Source of the DNA: Oegoconia quadripuncta
Lineage: Eukaryota; Arthropoda; Insecta; Lepidoptera; Autostichidae
DNA length: 64,000 nucleotides
Assembly (NCBI GenBank): GCA_949316235.1
Contig: OX438744.1
Location: forward strand, 30,438,778-30,502,777
Direction of reading: 5' to 3'
In this document: one piece after another, positions 1 to 10,928 of the stretch
Numbering within the stretch: position 1 is the first letter of the stretch
How the letters are laid out: each line of letters opens with the position of its first letter
The notes under the pieces: generated by a model
What the model saw: only the letters and a program-made list of their open reading frames with translations
Told to the model about the DNA's origin: nothing
Databases searched by the model: none
Made by a program: the position numbers and the translations under genes

Positions 1-87
1 CATGTACCCCGCTGGGGATCGAACCGGCGACCTCCGATTCGTAAACACTATGTTATTTACATTGAGCCACGGATGCGGAGGAGTGGT
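1..87 (-). repeat. SINE-A, tRNA-like head, cut by window edge
   Basis: Reverse-strand copy of the head region of SINE-A. It has the A-box-like GTGGCTCAATGTAAA block and a B-box-like region (GGTTCGATCCCC type, here GCCGGTTCGATCCC), then the GGGGTACATG junction that opens the body. The body lies beyond the window start. Other copies with the same head occur at 13.99, 16.66, 22.6, 51.5 and 62.9 kb. Confidence 0.85.
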
Positions 88-103
88 CACCCATCCGCGG
101 TTT

Positions 104-127
104 GAAGTTGCTTAACTTCGTTAATCA
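104..127 (-). repeat. Short 5S-rRNA-like fragment
   Basis: The reverse strand contains AACGAAGTTAAGCAACTT, which resembles the conserved GAAGTTAAGCAAC block of the 5S rRNA internal promoter. It is too short to be a gene. It may be a scrap of the 5S-headed repeat at 19.6 kb or chance. Confidence 0.3.
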
Positions 128-1690
128 ATAACTAGTCACGTGTGCAACCGCGTCATTTGCGAAAAATAAACTTTGTAAATTCTCTAGTTGCCTTGGAATT
201 ATAAAATCTTATGGAGCAGGTTTCTTCTTGGAAATCCGTATAAATAAATAATTTGCAAACAATTTTCCCAAGTAAGCAGGTAGGTTTTAGTTCCAGTTGA
301 ATGTGACCTAGTAAAATATTAATTTTCACCCACAGTGTACAATTAGTAAACAGTAATACAACACAAATATTATCAACTTTATTATTATTATATACTTATA
401 TTATGAACATTCTTCTTCCTTATTATATATACTCATATTGATTTGTATAATTGCAGCCTACTTTCTACAAAGTTTTGAGTATCAGATGTTTCTCTAAAGA
501 ACAAATTGTCTGTATTATTTAAGTAGTGGATAACTGTTTTGACTGTATGAGAAGTAAGTATTTGTTGTAAATTAATGTAATGTTAGCTGTTGTTATCGCA
601 AATAAAATAAAAAAAAAAAAAAATCAAAGAAAATAATGTGGAGAGTTTCTTTTACATAAATCAAATAGGTATATTTTTATCGTAAGTTTAGAATTATCGC
701 TCAAGACCAGAGAAGAATGAATAAAACACAAGAGCTCTTTGCGCAAAATATATAAAAATACTAAATAGCGAAGTACTAAAATTTTGATTGTAGATTGAAA
801 GATCTTGTTTTCGTGTTTGTTTTTCTTTTGTATTACAGTGAAGTGTTAAGTAAATACTTACAAAGTATACCACGTATAAATATTACAAAGAAGTAGAAAT
901 ATAATTCAAAAAGAAAATAAAATAATACTTTGTTTCCGTTAATGTTGACACAATGAAGTTAGTAACTTATAAATTAAATGCAGCATCAATTTAATTTGTT
1001 TATTTGTCAAGTTTTTGGTTACATGTGAAGTTCATATTAATAACGTTTTGTACATAAAAGTCTCACAAAAACCTGTCTGTCTGTATGTGTATTAAATTTC
1101 CTTAGATTTTGGATACATTATAAGTAGGTACTATCACTGTCTAACTAACTAGGCGTGCAAATTTTGAAATAAATTATTTACTGTTACATTAAAGTTACAT
1201 TCAAATTCATATTAATTCTATTTAACTATTATTTTTAAGCCTATAGTATTGTTCAAAATAAAAACAAGTCTAATCTGTGTTCTTTTCTGTTCGCTTGTGA
1301 CCCTAATCGTAACAACTTTTGTAAACATAGCAGTTTGAAACATCACAAGATAGTTATGATCTCACCTAAAAGATGTTAAAATCATTTTTGATACAAATTA
1401 TTACAAGGTTGAAAGGCCATAAAAGAGCTATAAAATTGTTCTTAAAATTCCAACCAGGAAATGTCATCGTTATCAAATTATCGATTTACATATTTTAATC
1501 TGTCATAAGGCTCGAAGTAGCGAAGAAACCTAATTAGATACAGACTTGGGCTACTGTTAACTATTCATATGAACATTGCATTGAAATTAGGGTTGTGAGA
1601 ATTGTGAATATTAATAGAATTCACGTATTGGCTGGACAATTGAAGACACCTGAACTCGCCCTATATTAGGACACATGAATATTAGACTCT
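128..1690. other. AT-rich stretch, no gene seen
   Basis: There is no convincing reading frame. The only structured signal is an AATAAA followed by a run of 14 A at about 601-623, which looks like the 3' end of a plus-strand retroposed sequence of unknown identity. Confidence 0.5.
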
Positions 1691-1691
1691 A

Positions 1692-2083
1692 GTGGACAAT
1701 CAAAAGGGAATAGGGAAAGTATCAAATCTTAATCTTGATCTATTGAGGGAGTGTGCGATGGAATTGCATGATCTTATTCCACCGTCCCCTTTCCATCTTC
1801 GGACAACCAGGCGCGGGGGGGGTTTCCATCCATATGTTGTCAACATACCGAACATCCGCACTAAGCTCTTTGCTTCGTCATTTATAATGCGGACTGCTAA
1901 GGTATGGAACTCACTGCCCGCGTCGGTTTTTCCCGACACTTACAACTTTGGGATCTTCAAGTCTAGAGTGAATAGGCATTTACTGGATGCGCGTGATACA
2001 TCTTCGGCTACATCGTCACTTTCCATCAGGTGAGATTGTAGCCAAACGCGAAACCAGTTTTTAATAAAAAAAAAAAAAAAAAA
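1692..2083 (+). mobile_element. LINE-alpha ORF2 C-terminus with poly(A) tail
   Basis: A 113-codon open frame (1692-2033) reads as the C-terminal tail of a CR1/jockey-type LINE reverse-transcriptase protein. Recognisable pieces are a PPSPFHLRTTRR basic block, RTAKVWNSLPASVFPDTYN (the most conserved part of this tail) and FKSRVNRHLL near the end, followed by a stop. About 30 bp of 3' UTR (GTAGCCAAACGCGAAACC) leads into a run of 18 A at 2066-2083. This is a 5'-truncated insertion; the ATG is not a real start. It is the best preserved of at least six copies here, and its 3' end closely resembles that of SINE-A. Confidence 0.85.
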
Positions 2084-2360
2084 TTGATAGGTTTCTATTC
2101 AAAGATGGCGACCGTCAAACATCTGCAGATATTTCACGGCCTAAAAAAGCGTTTCGTTGTATTTTAAGAAATGAAGTCAGTAGTCTATAAGATCTCAACC
2201 ACTGTTGTGTTAGCAATTTTTCTATCAAATTGCCAAGTAATACTTTTTGACCAAGCTATAGGGTTTGTACAGTTAGGCCTTGTAGAGATAGGGGCTTGAC
2301 TCCTCATGATAACTTTGTCACAGTGAAAACGTTATGAGCTGGTGAGTCTTGTTAACCTAT

Positions 2361-2645
2361 TTTTACGAATCGGAGGTCGAGGGTTCAATCCCCAGCGGGG
2401 TACATGTTTAGAACAAGGTTTGGTTGGTGGTAGTGCATTTTAAATTTCCGCTTGGCTAGCTACCACCATTTTATCTAAGTCTGCCGCCTAACAGCAATGT
2501 TAATAGCGTTGTTGTTCCTGTTGTCAGAGATAAGATAGAGAGTCCCCCAAATTAGATGGGGTTTCCGGGTCAGTACGCTTCCACCTTCGGCCACATCTTC
2601 ACTTAACATCAGGGGTGATTGAGGTCAAGTGCAAATCCATTATAA
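2361..2645 (+). repeat. SINE-A, nearly full copy lacking the A box
   Basis: The copy starts inside the tRNA-like head (TTTACGAATCGGAGGTCG) and keeps the B-box-like GGTTCAATCCCC. It runs through the body (GTCTGCCGCC, GAGATAAGATAG) to the tail GGTGATTGAGGTCAAGTG. The poly(A) is lost. Confidence 0.9.
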
Positions 2646-3296
2646 ACCATTACATGAAAGGCATTCACAAACAAGCAAAGTATTTATGTTAGTTATGTTA
2701 TGTTAGGATGTGAAGGTTTAAATAGGGTAGTGTTATTACCTGCATAAGGCAGGTGTTACTTCCGCGTCCTCGGGGGGTCCGTCCTTATTAAGTCGTATCA
2801 TACTTACATAAAGTCACGGCCTTTATCCCATATATTATGAAAAGTTTAATGCTCGAAACAACATCAACGGTTCACCTTGCTCATTGTCGTTGAAACATGT
2901 AAGGTACTACTTAGACTGCCCTCGATAATAATACCCCATAAAAAGTAAAAAAAAAACGAAGAGAAATAAACACAGATCTAGCAAATGACTTTTTTGTATT
3001 TTGACATTTGGCATTTTTGAGATTTCTTTTTTGCTGTAAAGTCTCTTAGTCTAATAGCGAATTGACAACCCTAGTTTAAATCCTCAGTAGGTAAGCACCT
3101 CTTTTGTTTGAGACATTGTTCACTACATTCTTGTTCTTATAGACAGACGAATAGACCATTGTATGTTGTTGAAATTTGCCCATTTTTGTGTCCTTTAGTG
3201 ACCTCAGAAGCAAAATGCGTCTACAAACTTATAAACTTAATTTATTAAAAACTAAAAGCCCATATATTTTCGTGATAATATACTCATATAACGAAT
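2646..3296. other. No gene seen
   Basis: AT-rich sequence containing a GTTAGTTATGTTATGTTAG short repeat at about 2689-2706. No assignable element or reading frame. Confidence 0.4.
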
Positions 3297-3360
3297 ACGA
3301 GGGAAGGCCTATATCCCTGCAGTGGGATGTTTACGGGCTGATGATGAATGAATGATGAAG
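3297..3360 (+). repeat. SINE-D/LINE-type 3' tail fragment
   Basis: The block GGCCTATATCCCTGCAGTGG followed by ATGTTTACGGGCTGATGATG is the 3' terminus shared with the fuller copies at 36.0 and 48.4 kb. The ATG-rich end is the family's simple-repeat tail. Confidence 0.75.
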
Positions 3361-3675
3361 GATACTCATGTCTGCTGCTTTAAATAATTAATTATTAAAA
3401 TTAAATTAAATTAAAACTTGTTTATTTTCTCACCACAAATGACGCTTTACAAAGGGAATTTAGGACTAGGTAATACATAGAACACATTTGTGGGAAGACT
3501 GGTGCCTGAAAAGGAAGAATCATAATTACAGGTCGCCAGGCCCCCCAGCTATGGACATAGTGTACTATAGCAGAGATTAAATATGGTGATTGAGGAAGAA
3601 ACACTTAAGGAAAGAAAAATCACGAAACATAAGACCTGGTTTTTGGAGTGGAGTTGTAGTTTTGTGCACTGTTTT

Positions 3676-3780
3676 TAACCCCCGACGAAAAACGACGGAT
3701 GTTATGTTTTTGTTGGCGTTATGTGTTTATGTATGTCCAGTCTCTATCCGCAAGCAAGTGCTGTTTCCAAAGTTATAATT
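3676..3780 (+). repeat. Fragment of a CCCCCGACG-start dispersed repeat
   Basis: TTTTTAACCCCCGACGAAAA followed by a GTTATG..TATGT..GTCCAGTCTC region matches the start of a repeat also present at 15.17 kb. Similar sequences are common in insect genomes. The class is not certain from sequence alone. Confidence 0.55.
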
Positions 3781-4065
3781 GACTCACGTCTATAAATTCG
3801 TATGTCCTAATTAGTGGTTCCTTACAAGTCATATACGAAGTCACGCAGCGCTACTTCCTTTCGCATGCTTCAAAATAACAAATTTTGTTTATTTGTTTCA
3901 GGTACTTCTTGCATTTCAAGGGGGAGACTTCATACTGTGCTTCAGACATCTTTATTTTAGGTGTTCTACAAACAGAGCTTTATCAGTACAGTTTCAATAT
4001 ACGTAAATAGTGTTTTCACAAGAGCATAGCTCTTAATTGAAGAAGAATTTTAAATTCGAATATAA

Positions 4066-4464
4066 TCGTAATTAAAGCTATTTAGGTATTATTTTCAATA
4101 TGCTTGAAGGCTTTTCGAGTGCCGGTCAGAGCAATATTTTTGATTTATGCTGTATGCCGCCTTTCCATCTTCGCACTACTAGGCGTCAATATACCGACCA
4201 TTCGCACTAAGAAGTTCGACTCTTTATTCATAATACGAACAGCCAAGGAATCTTCCAGCATAAGTCTTTCCTGAATCCTACAACCTTGGGATCTTCAAAA
4301 GCAAAGTGAATAGGCATTTACTAGGATCGCGTGCTTCATATTTGACCAAATCGTCACTTTCCATTAGATGAGATTGTGGGTAAACGCGTATCCAGTTAAT
4401 CATATAAATAAGAAATCTTAATTTATCCAACGACGGCGTCACTGGACGGAATAAGCCCTCATAA
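4066..4464 (+). repeat. Repeat E flanking a LINE-alpha fragment
   Basis: The left part (4066-4140, ending TTCGAGTGCCGGTCAGAGC) and right part (4410-4464, AAGAAATCTTAATTTATCC..GGACGGAATAAGCCCTCAT) match, in inverted order, 21123-21205 and 20852-20904. In both places a LINE-alpha fragment lies between the two parts, but in opposite orientation relative to E. Confidence 0.65.
4145..4405 (+). mobile_element. LINE-alpha fragment inside repeat E
   Basis: Decayed copy of the LINE-alpha C-terminus. CCTTTCCATCTTCGCACTAC corresponds to PFHLRTT. It is followed by CGTCAATATACCGACCATTC, then GAATAGGCATTTACTAGGAT (NRHLLG) and the 3' UTR GTAAACGCGTATCCAGTTAA. Stops and deletions break the frame, and there is no poly(A). 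Confidence 0.75.
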
Positions 4465-4797
4465 GCGCACAAACAAACATGCGCGGACAGCGACTTTGTT
4501 TTATATACTCTTTAGAGACTTTTCCTCTTATTCATAAAAAATCACAAACGCTTTATAAGTCTGTTTAGTTAAAGTATGTTTTATTACTTTCTTTCATTAC
4601 AACATTTCCTTATGAACGACAGAGACAAAACATAATTTAACTAAAACAGACTGTTCATTTGCATTTTTAATGAATAAGAAGGTTCAAATACAAATGTTCT
4701 TTATTGCACTATAAATAAAGACACAATAGTTATTGGAATATGAATGTAAGTACACTAATCAGTTATAGATGTAGAATTAGGTTAGTATACTTAGATA

Positions 4798-5160
4798 TTT
4801 ATTTATTTATTTATTTATTTATTTATTTTCGGGAAACTGACAGTCGTTACATTATAATGTTAAGTAGTACAAAATAGTTATATCATAGACAGAAATAGTC
4901 TCCACAGATAGTCATACACAGAAACACAGCGAAATATATGTTTAGGAAATAGTACATTTTATGATATTTTAATTAATGTAAGAAGCGTTACAGGATTAGC
5001 AGATAATATTTAAATCTATACAGGCAAATATATGAATATTAAATATAATATTAAATAAATATAAAATAAAATAAAATAATTGTAAACATTAGTAATGATA
5101 ATACAATATAATACAATACAATAAATAAAGAAATAAACGTAAACATCTAGGGAGAAATTA
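4798..5160 (-). repeat. (TTTA)n tract and LINE 3'-UTR-like AT-rich segment
   Basis: A pure TTTA run at about 4798-4829, read on the minus strand as an (AAAT)n tail, is followed by GGGAAACTGACAGTCGTTAC and about 300 bp of A/T-rich sequence. This is how lepidopteran LINE 3' UTRs commonly look in antisense, but no coding remnant supports the assignment. Confidence 0.4.
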
Positions 5161-5384
5161 ATGATGGAGGATTCTTAAATATGCACAGACATAATGTGTT
5201 CTTTAAATATTGTTATGAGACAGATGGCAGTGACTCAGTATATGCTTACTCGAGAACATGATCTGTCTGAAAGTCACCCCCTTTCTCCCTAAGGTGCTGA
5301 GCGGGAGCTAGTTGTGGAGGACTTTTATTAGAGTACAAATTCTTACCGTCACGTTTTGGGAGATTTTTCGAAAACGGGACATTT

Positions 5385-5735
5385 TGCTGTGAATGCTATA
5401 AATATGGTCTCGCGAACAATAATTTTTCGTACTGTGCTTAGTAGATAAAACCCCGCCATCTCTTAGAATCTTCGAGAACTATAAATACTGCTAAGAATAA
5501 ATGTCCAAACAGCTCACAGCCAAAATTTTTTTTTCTGTGCTCAAAACCTATATATCCGTCACATAGAAATGCAAGAAAAAATTTCAATACTGATTAAAAA
5601 TATGAGTTTAACGAGTTTATTTTTGTTATACTTAAAATATACTCGCATTTTTTTGGTCACTTTGGTGAAGCAATCAGCATTTAATAGGATAGTTCGCGAA
5701 TGAAGTCTGTGGGTGACTGACTTCCCATTGGTTAC
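5385..5735 (+). repeat. Dispersed repeat, copy 1 of 2
   Basis: It shares blocks in the same order with 18645-19060: ATAAATATGGTCTCGCGAAC, AACGCCATCTCTTARAATC, CGAGAACTA, GTCACATARAARTGCAAGAA, AAAAATATGAGTTWWACGAG, TTTTTTGGTCACTT and ACAGTTCGCGAAYGAAGT-like. No terminal repeat, poly(A) or coding sequence seen. Class unknown. Confidence 0.6.
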
Positions 5736-6982
5736 AAACTCCCGTTTTAACAGCAATGAAGAGGTGCCATTGTGATTGTTTAGAGGACTCAGTCTATACG
5801 CAGCAATATTATGTTTATACCTGAATGATTTCAATTTCAGGGGATTGTCTGACCCAGGGGTCTGAGCCCCTGGAACCTACACTGACTACATAAGGTCTAA
5901 CAAATTTAACCCGATAAATTGTGGCAATTGCACGTACATGACAATAAAATAATATATTCATTAAAAAAACTAGCCTTAAAAATTTTGTTTACGAGTAAAA
6001 AATTAAATGTAGGTGCAAATGAAAATACACATTAACAGACTTACTTCATTTCGATTGTACCTTGTTTTATCAATGAGAAAAAACAGGCAATGTTCCTTTG
6101 ATATGGAAGACGTCAAAGGGGGTGGCGGGTGGTGGGCCACAGGACGCAACCAATCACAGCAAGTGCCGCAGCAAGCCGGTGCAAGCGCCGAGTGGTCGCC
6201 TTTCGGCGTCATCAAAGATACCGCGGCACGTGTTTGTGTGTTGTGGCAAAGTACTTAGAGCTCGCGGCCATTAATGCCCCAACTCACAAAATTTACATTT
6301 CTAAATTTTATTTTTTTAATAAAATCTGTTAACTTTAATGTTTTTTTTTTTCATAATCCTACACTCTGCAACGTTTGTCGGGTTAATTTTGTTAGACCTT
6401 ATATAATTATAACAATTGACCGATGCCCTTGGAAATATAATCCAAAAATTGCGTAGGCTAAAATGCTACCAATGTTACTAATCCTACCACAAAGTAACCT
6501 CAAGTCTCAGCTAAAACAAAGGGAAATAACCTTTAATATTAATTCAACGTTATACAAAAGGACCGACGTTAACTTTAACCACTTTTACCAAACTTTGGTT
6601 GGATACATTCAATTACCTTTTAATCGAAAATTCTGTATTAATTACAGAAATCGCTTCGGGCGAATTTGTTACTTTATGTTAAGGGCCATACCGACCGACA
6701 AAGAAACAGATTTTTACTTATGACTGCTCCAGAAATAATGTTTTTCGAGTGTAACATACACATGTATGTAGATTAAACAGGTTCTAATTTTGTAGTGGCA
6801 AGGTGTTGTCAGATTCGTCGTGGTTCCCAGAGTGTCATGTACACATTTTATGGTAAACATGCCGCCCGCAAAATACAAAATATGCTGTCGAGTGTTACAA
6901 TAACAACTTAATATCAGAACTGAATAATATCTTTTAGTCTTTAGATACCTGTCATTTGTTGTTGGATGTGCTAGGTATGAAC
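5736..6982. other. No assignable gene
   Basis: This contains open frames on both strands, the longest 6463-6723 (+, 86 codons). That frame has no recognisable domain and a composition typical of AT-rich non-coding DNA. A GC-richer patch at 6110-6200 (GGGGGTGGCGGGTGGTGGGC and following) stands out but reads in no known family. Confidence 0.4.
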
Positions 6983-7233
6983 ATAAATAAATAAATATCC
7001 TTGGACATACACACAACGCCATCTAGTTCCACATTAAGCAACTACAGGCTTGTGTTGATATACTACACAAAATTTTTTTTTTTGTAAATAAATGCACATA
7101 TAAATGAAAAACATCCATAACTCGGGAACATATGTCTATATTCATCATAACAAACATATGCCCCTAGCGGGATTTGAACCCGCAACCTTTTGGTATAGCA
7201 GTCAAAGGTTCTAACCACTACACCAAACATGTC
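6983..7233 (-). repeat. SINE-B, complete
   Basis: On the minus strand the head reads TGTTTGGTGTAGTGGTTAGA, with the B-box-like GGGTTCAAATCCCGCTAGGG. It then has the core ATGTTTGT..GATGAATAT..GAGTTATGGATGTTTTTCAT, then AACTAGATGGCGTTGTGTG and a tail ATTTATTTATTTATG. The head resembles a tRNA but is a repeat family with seven copies here. Confidence 0.9.
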
Positions 7234-8627
7234 TCTGCAATTCAGTAAATATAATATACCGGATGATTTTTTCAAACCCATCTCATGACACAAACAATCA
7301 GTCAGGTACAAGTATTACACAGTCGAGACACATACAAAAAGTAAACGTATTAAAGTTATAAATATTTTTAAAGGTACATTTATTATTACAGTTACAATGT
7401 TACAATTACAATGTAACATTGTAATTTATTTATTATTACAGTTACAATGTACAAATTTTATGTTTGTGAGAGAAGTGGTGAACGAACTAGGTAAGTAGTG
7501 ACCACCATCTGCCTTACGCCACACCACTCCCCCCTCCCGGATGAGATTAATTTTAGCAATAAAGGCCTTAGCATCTGTGAGCTTGAATCAGAGGAAGCAT
7601 TGATAACTTATATTTAGCGAAGAACACAGAGACAAAATATAAAAAAAATGGTGTGATTATGTGCTTAGGTGTATGTCTGGTTGTGTTGTGTGTGTGAACT
7701 GAATTGTTTTCTTCTAAATCACTAATAGTTGATAGAACAATCTACTGATTTTGTGAACAATAGTTTTTCTAATCGACCTCACAACCTATAAAATAAGCTG
7801 ATCGAATAAATTCTGTCAACTAGCTGCGAGGCGTAGTCATTACTTCACCGACAAGAGTTAAACCGAAGTAGAAGCCGAAGTATGAGGGAGGCGGGGTACC
7901 GCAATCCGATTGGTGGTACCAAGGTCATTGTTTACGTGACCTTGACAGAGCCAATCAGCGCGATACGTTGATAGGATTAGCCAATAACTGACTTGAAGCT
8001 GTTGGGCATCTGTTCTGTGTTGACAGATGCTATTAATGTTATCTGCGGGCGTGTGGTCGATGGACTTTATAATTCATTGATTATAAGACAATGCTCGACA
8101 CTTCTGCGTGACTAAATCGGGAATGAAGAAATTCATAGACGACCGAATGTGACCGAACCAGCTATGTCAAAGTGGGGCATTAAAGTTCTCGAGTGAAGAC
8201 AATGCCGGCAAGAGCAACGTAGAACTTCACCGACTTGACAACTTCCTTCCAAGCACTGACCGAATCATTGCTTAACTTTAACGCGAGTATGCCACGAATC
8301 TCACCTGGTTGGAAGCCTTACCCTTAAGGTTAATATATTTGGTGGTAGAACGTCACAAAGGCATCGGTAATTTAATTGTAGGGAACGGTAATTCCCCTTT
8401 TAACTTTGTGTACTTTGCCTTCACTTTCAACGGTTTAAAGGGACTCTGTTCAATGATTAAGTTTATTTCCTTTTGATTAAATACGAACGATTTCGTTGTT
8501 TGTTCTTGAAATTCGATGAAAATACACGTTGAAATTCTAACCTTTTTATTTTCAAGCTAGAGAACGCGTCGCGGTGTTGCCCTGATCCAATTTTTCCCCG
8601 TTCTCTTATGAATTTTCTTAATGCGCC
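7234..8627. other. No gene seen; local duplication and CCAAT-rich patch
   Basis: At 7377-7452 the block TTTATTATTACAGTTACAAT occurs twice, around the palindrome ACAATTACAATGTAACATTG. At about 7905-7990 there are several CCAAT/ATTGG motifs and two opposed AGGTCA half sites. No coding sequence recognised. Confidence 0.4.
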
Positions 8628-8783
8628 TCTAAGAACCGTATTAATAAATCGATCTCGAAATTGAGATCATGTCTCAGTCTCAATATAATTTTTTTTGATA
8701 CTGGTTTAATTACCAACAGACTCTCAAGCGTCAATTTAAGGAGATCTGAATCTTGAGAACGGTTTATTAATACGAGCCTAAGT
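8628..8783. mobile_element. Small MITE with ~40-bp imperfect inverted termini
   Basis: The left end CTAAGAACCGTATTAATAAA pairs with the right end TTTATTAATACGAGCCTAAG, and inner parts (ATCTCGAAATTGAGATC and GATCTGAATCTTGAGAAC) also pair imperfectly. At about 155 bp with no coding capacity this fits a MITE. An overlapping 69-codon minus-strand frame is incidental. Confidence 0.65.
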
Positions 8784-9249
8784 AACCTAGAAATACACTT
8801 GCCGAGTTTCAATGTATATAGCTGCAATAGTGACTAAAATTCAAAAGCAAGTAGACTAATTATTTTGGAAACATTGGCCTACAATTATTGAATTTTCATG
8901 TGTTTAAATATATTCTATTCGTCTATAGAGTAGAAATAATTTTGTACAGTAAAATGTATCCTAACAGCGGTAACATCGAAATCTACATACAACGGAAAAA
9001 CATTACCCTCCTTCCTTACCCGGCGAAATAATGTAAAAGAACTAGCTTACCACCCTAGTATCAGTATCGTTCCGTGGCAGTCGAAATATCGGGATGAACT
9101 AAATTTCATCCAAACGTGTTCAGGTGTTATAGCGTGATTATTCCTGTTCAAACGCACATTCGACAAAAATGAGAACGAATTGTTTTCCTAAAGTTTTCAA
9201 AAACTAAAGTTGGCTTCCGACTATAATTATTTATTATTATTCTGCTCAT

Positions 9250-9287
<38 letters not shown>

Positions 9288-10074
9288 CGTGGCGTCCATG
9301 CGTCACTGGCCATTTGGGGGCACTGAAAACCAGCGCTGTGATTCGTCGCAGCATGAGCTGAGTGCTAACCCATTTGTGCACGCCGCAACACGTGACAGCA
9401 TTGTCGGGATGGTCTACATAATTGTATTTCTGTTTTAGCTATAATTTACTACTTATTTGTTTTTGCATCGTGTTGTGGCGTTTATAACTATTCTTATTCT
9501 CATTCTAAATATTTATTAGAATGTTTGGGATTTTGTATAAAGACTACAGAAAGTTTGTTCAAGTATTAATGTTGAATACACATCTAGAACATGGTTGTTC
9601 ATTATGTATGTAGCTACACCTCCAAGTTAACATAATTTACATAGATATACAAACCATGCATACTAATATAAATGGATGATGTAGCTTGTGCCTCTACACT
9701 ATCGCTTTTCAGGCAATTTAACACGTAAATTATTGGCCTGACTAATTTTAAACGACTGAATTAGCCATTTAGTATTTAAACAGGGTCAGTTACGAGTTAA
9801 CTAATTAACTAAATCAAGTTGTTGACTGTTCAATATTCGGATATATATTCGTAAATGCAACCCAATTGTCGAGGATTTGTCGCGGACGTTGTGATTGGTT
9901 GTTGTGCTTTATCACGTCATCACCTGACGTCGCCATTGGTCAGGTTTATTTTTGTACAGGCTTATTTGGTGGTCGTATCTTGCCTACTTACTATTAAGTT
10001 CTATAATTTGTTTACGTGCGAATGCATGCATGCATGAATATGCCTCTTTGAGAATAACGAGGTTCCCACGCTGA
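8784..10074. other. No gene seen; (TA)n microsatellite
   Basis: A TA dinucleotide run of about 33 bp lies at 9253-9286. The region also has CCAAT/ATTGG motifs at 9893-9940 (GTGATTGGTTG, GCCATTGGTC) and a GCATGCATGCATG repeat at 10022-10036. No recognisable protein. Confidence 0.45.
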
Positions 10075-10340
10075 TGTAAGGGTGGGTATGGCAGATGAAA
10101 CATGAGAGCAGAATAAAAGCAGTAAAATTGCGTACACTGTATAGTATGTGTGGCGTGACCATGAATGATGGATTTAAGAATTGTCTGATTAGAAAAAGGT
10201 GTGGCGTGCAAGATGACGTAGTAAGATAGTAAGAGACAAGTTAAAGGGTCGGTAAAGGTCGACCAAGAATTAAGGACGTATACGTTAATCAAATAACGGA
10301 CGTACTCATAACAGGTCAGGTGTGGTCAGCCACTAACCGA
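10075..10340 (+). mobile_element. LINE-gamma (RTE-like) ORF2 C-terminal fragment
   Basis: The plus strand reads VWQMKHESRIKAVKLRTLYS, then MCGVTMNDGFKNCLIRKRCG and VQDDVV before stops appear. This matches the C-terminal signature W-W-KHESRI..RSMCGV..D.IRNS.IR..GV.EDVV seen better preserved at 33.1-33.4 kb (minus strand). Several later stops and frame changes mark it as dead. Confidence 0.75.
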
Positions 10341-10502
10341 CGAGTGTGTATGGTAAAAATTGTATGGCGTAACGTTTTGACTGGCCATATGAAATTGTAA
10401 ACAGTATCATGTCGTAGTCAGCTGGTTAGTGAATGCCTAGATGAATCGTAATGTATAGCAGACATTTCCGTTTTTACAGAAAACTATATTGCTTAGAATT
10501 GA

Positions 10503-10928
10503 TTAAATAAATAATACATAAATAAACATTTCGGACACTTACACCAATCATCTAGTCCCAAACTAAGCAAAGCGTGTACTATGGATACTAGATAACGGTA
10601 CATACATAAATATTTATATTATAACTGTTCAGAGAGGTAATGCAGCCAGTGTGTTAGGGTCCATACCGCAATCGGGAGCTCTGGATGACGTCTTTGCCTT
10701 ATAGTTTTATTTTAGATTTTATTTTTTATACCCCGTCTAAATTGTTCAAAATAAAATATACCAGCTTTATTTACATTTCAAAATAAATAGATCGATTCTT
10801 TATATAAACATCCGTGACTCAGGAATAAATGTTCATGTTCATCACACAAACATTTACCCGTCGCGGGATTCGAACCGGGAACCGTTGGTTTCACTGACAG
10901 GGTCACTATCCACTACACCAACCGGTCG
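10503..10928 (-). repeat. SINE-C split by a 177-bp insertion
   Basis: Minus-strand SINE-C. The head (10798-10928) carries GGTGTAGTGGATAGTGACCC and a B-box-like GGTTCGAATCCCGCGACGGG. The tail half is at 10503-10620 (ATCTAGTATCCATAG, GGACTAGATGATTGGTGTAA, CCGAAATG). Between them, 10621-10797 is foreign; TTTATAT occurs at both edges and could be the target duplication. Confidence 0.85.
10621..10797 (+). mobile_element. Unassigned insertion inside SINE-C
   Basis: 177 bp beginning TATAACTGTTCAGAGAGG and ending with an A/T-rich AAAATAAATAGATCGATTC. The segment TGGATGACGTCTTTGCCTTA followed by TAGTTTTATTTTAG and ATACCCCGTCTAAATTG looks like a LINE 3' UTR with an AATAAA-like end, but no coding piece confirms it. 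Confidence 0.5.

Noticed and set aside
3884..3906. TTTGTTTATTTGTTTCAG followed by GTACTT
   Set aside because: A reasonable acceptor but a poor donor; not counted as a ratchet site.
7160..7233. tRNA-gene-like sequence (A and B boxes)
   Set aside because: Seven copies share the same non-tRNA core and tail and the cloverleaf is broken in most, so these are SINE heads, not tRNA genes. The same applies to SINE-A, C and D heads.
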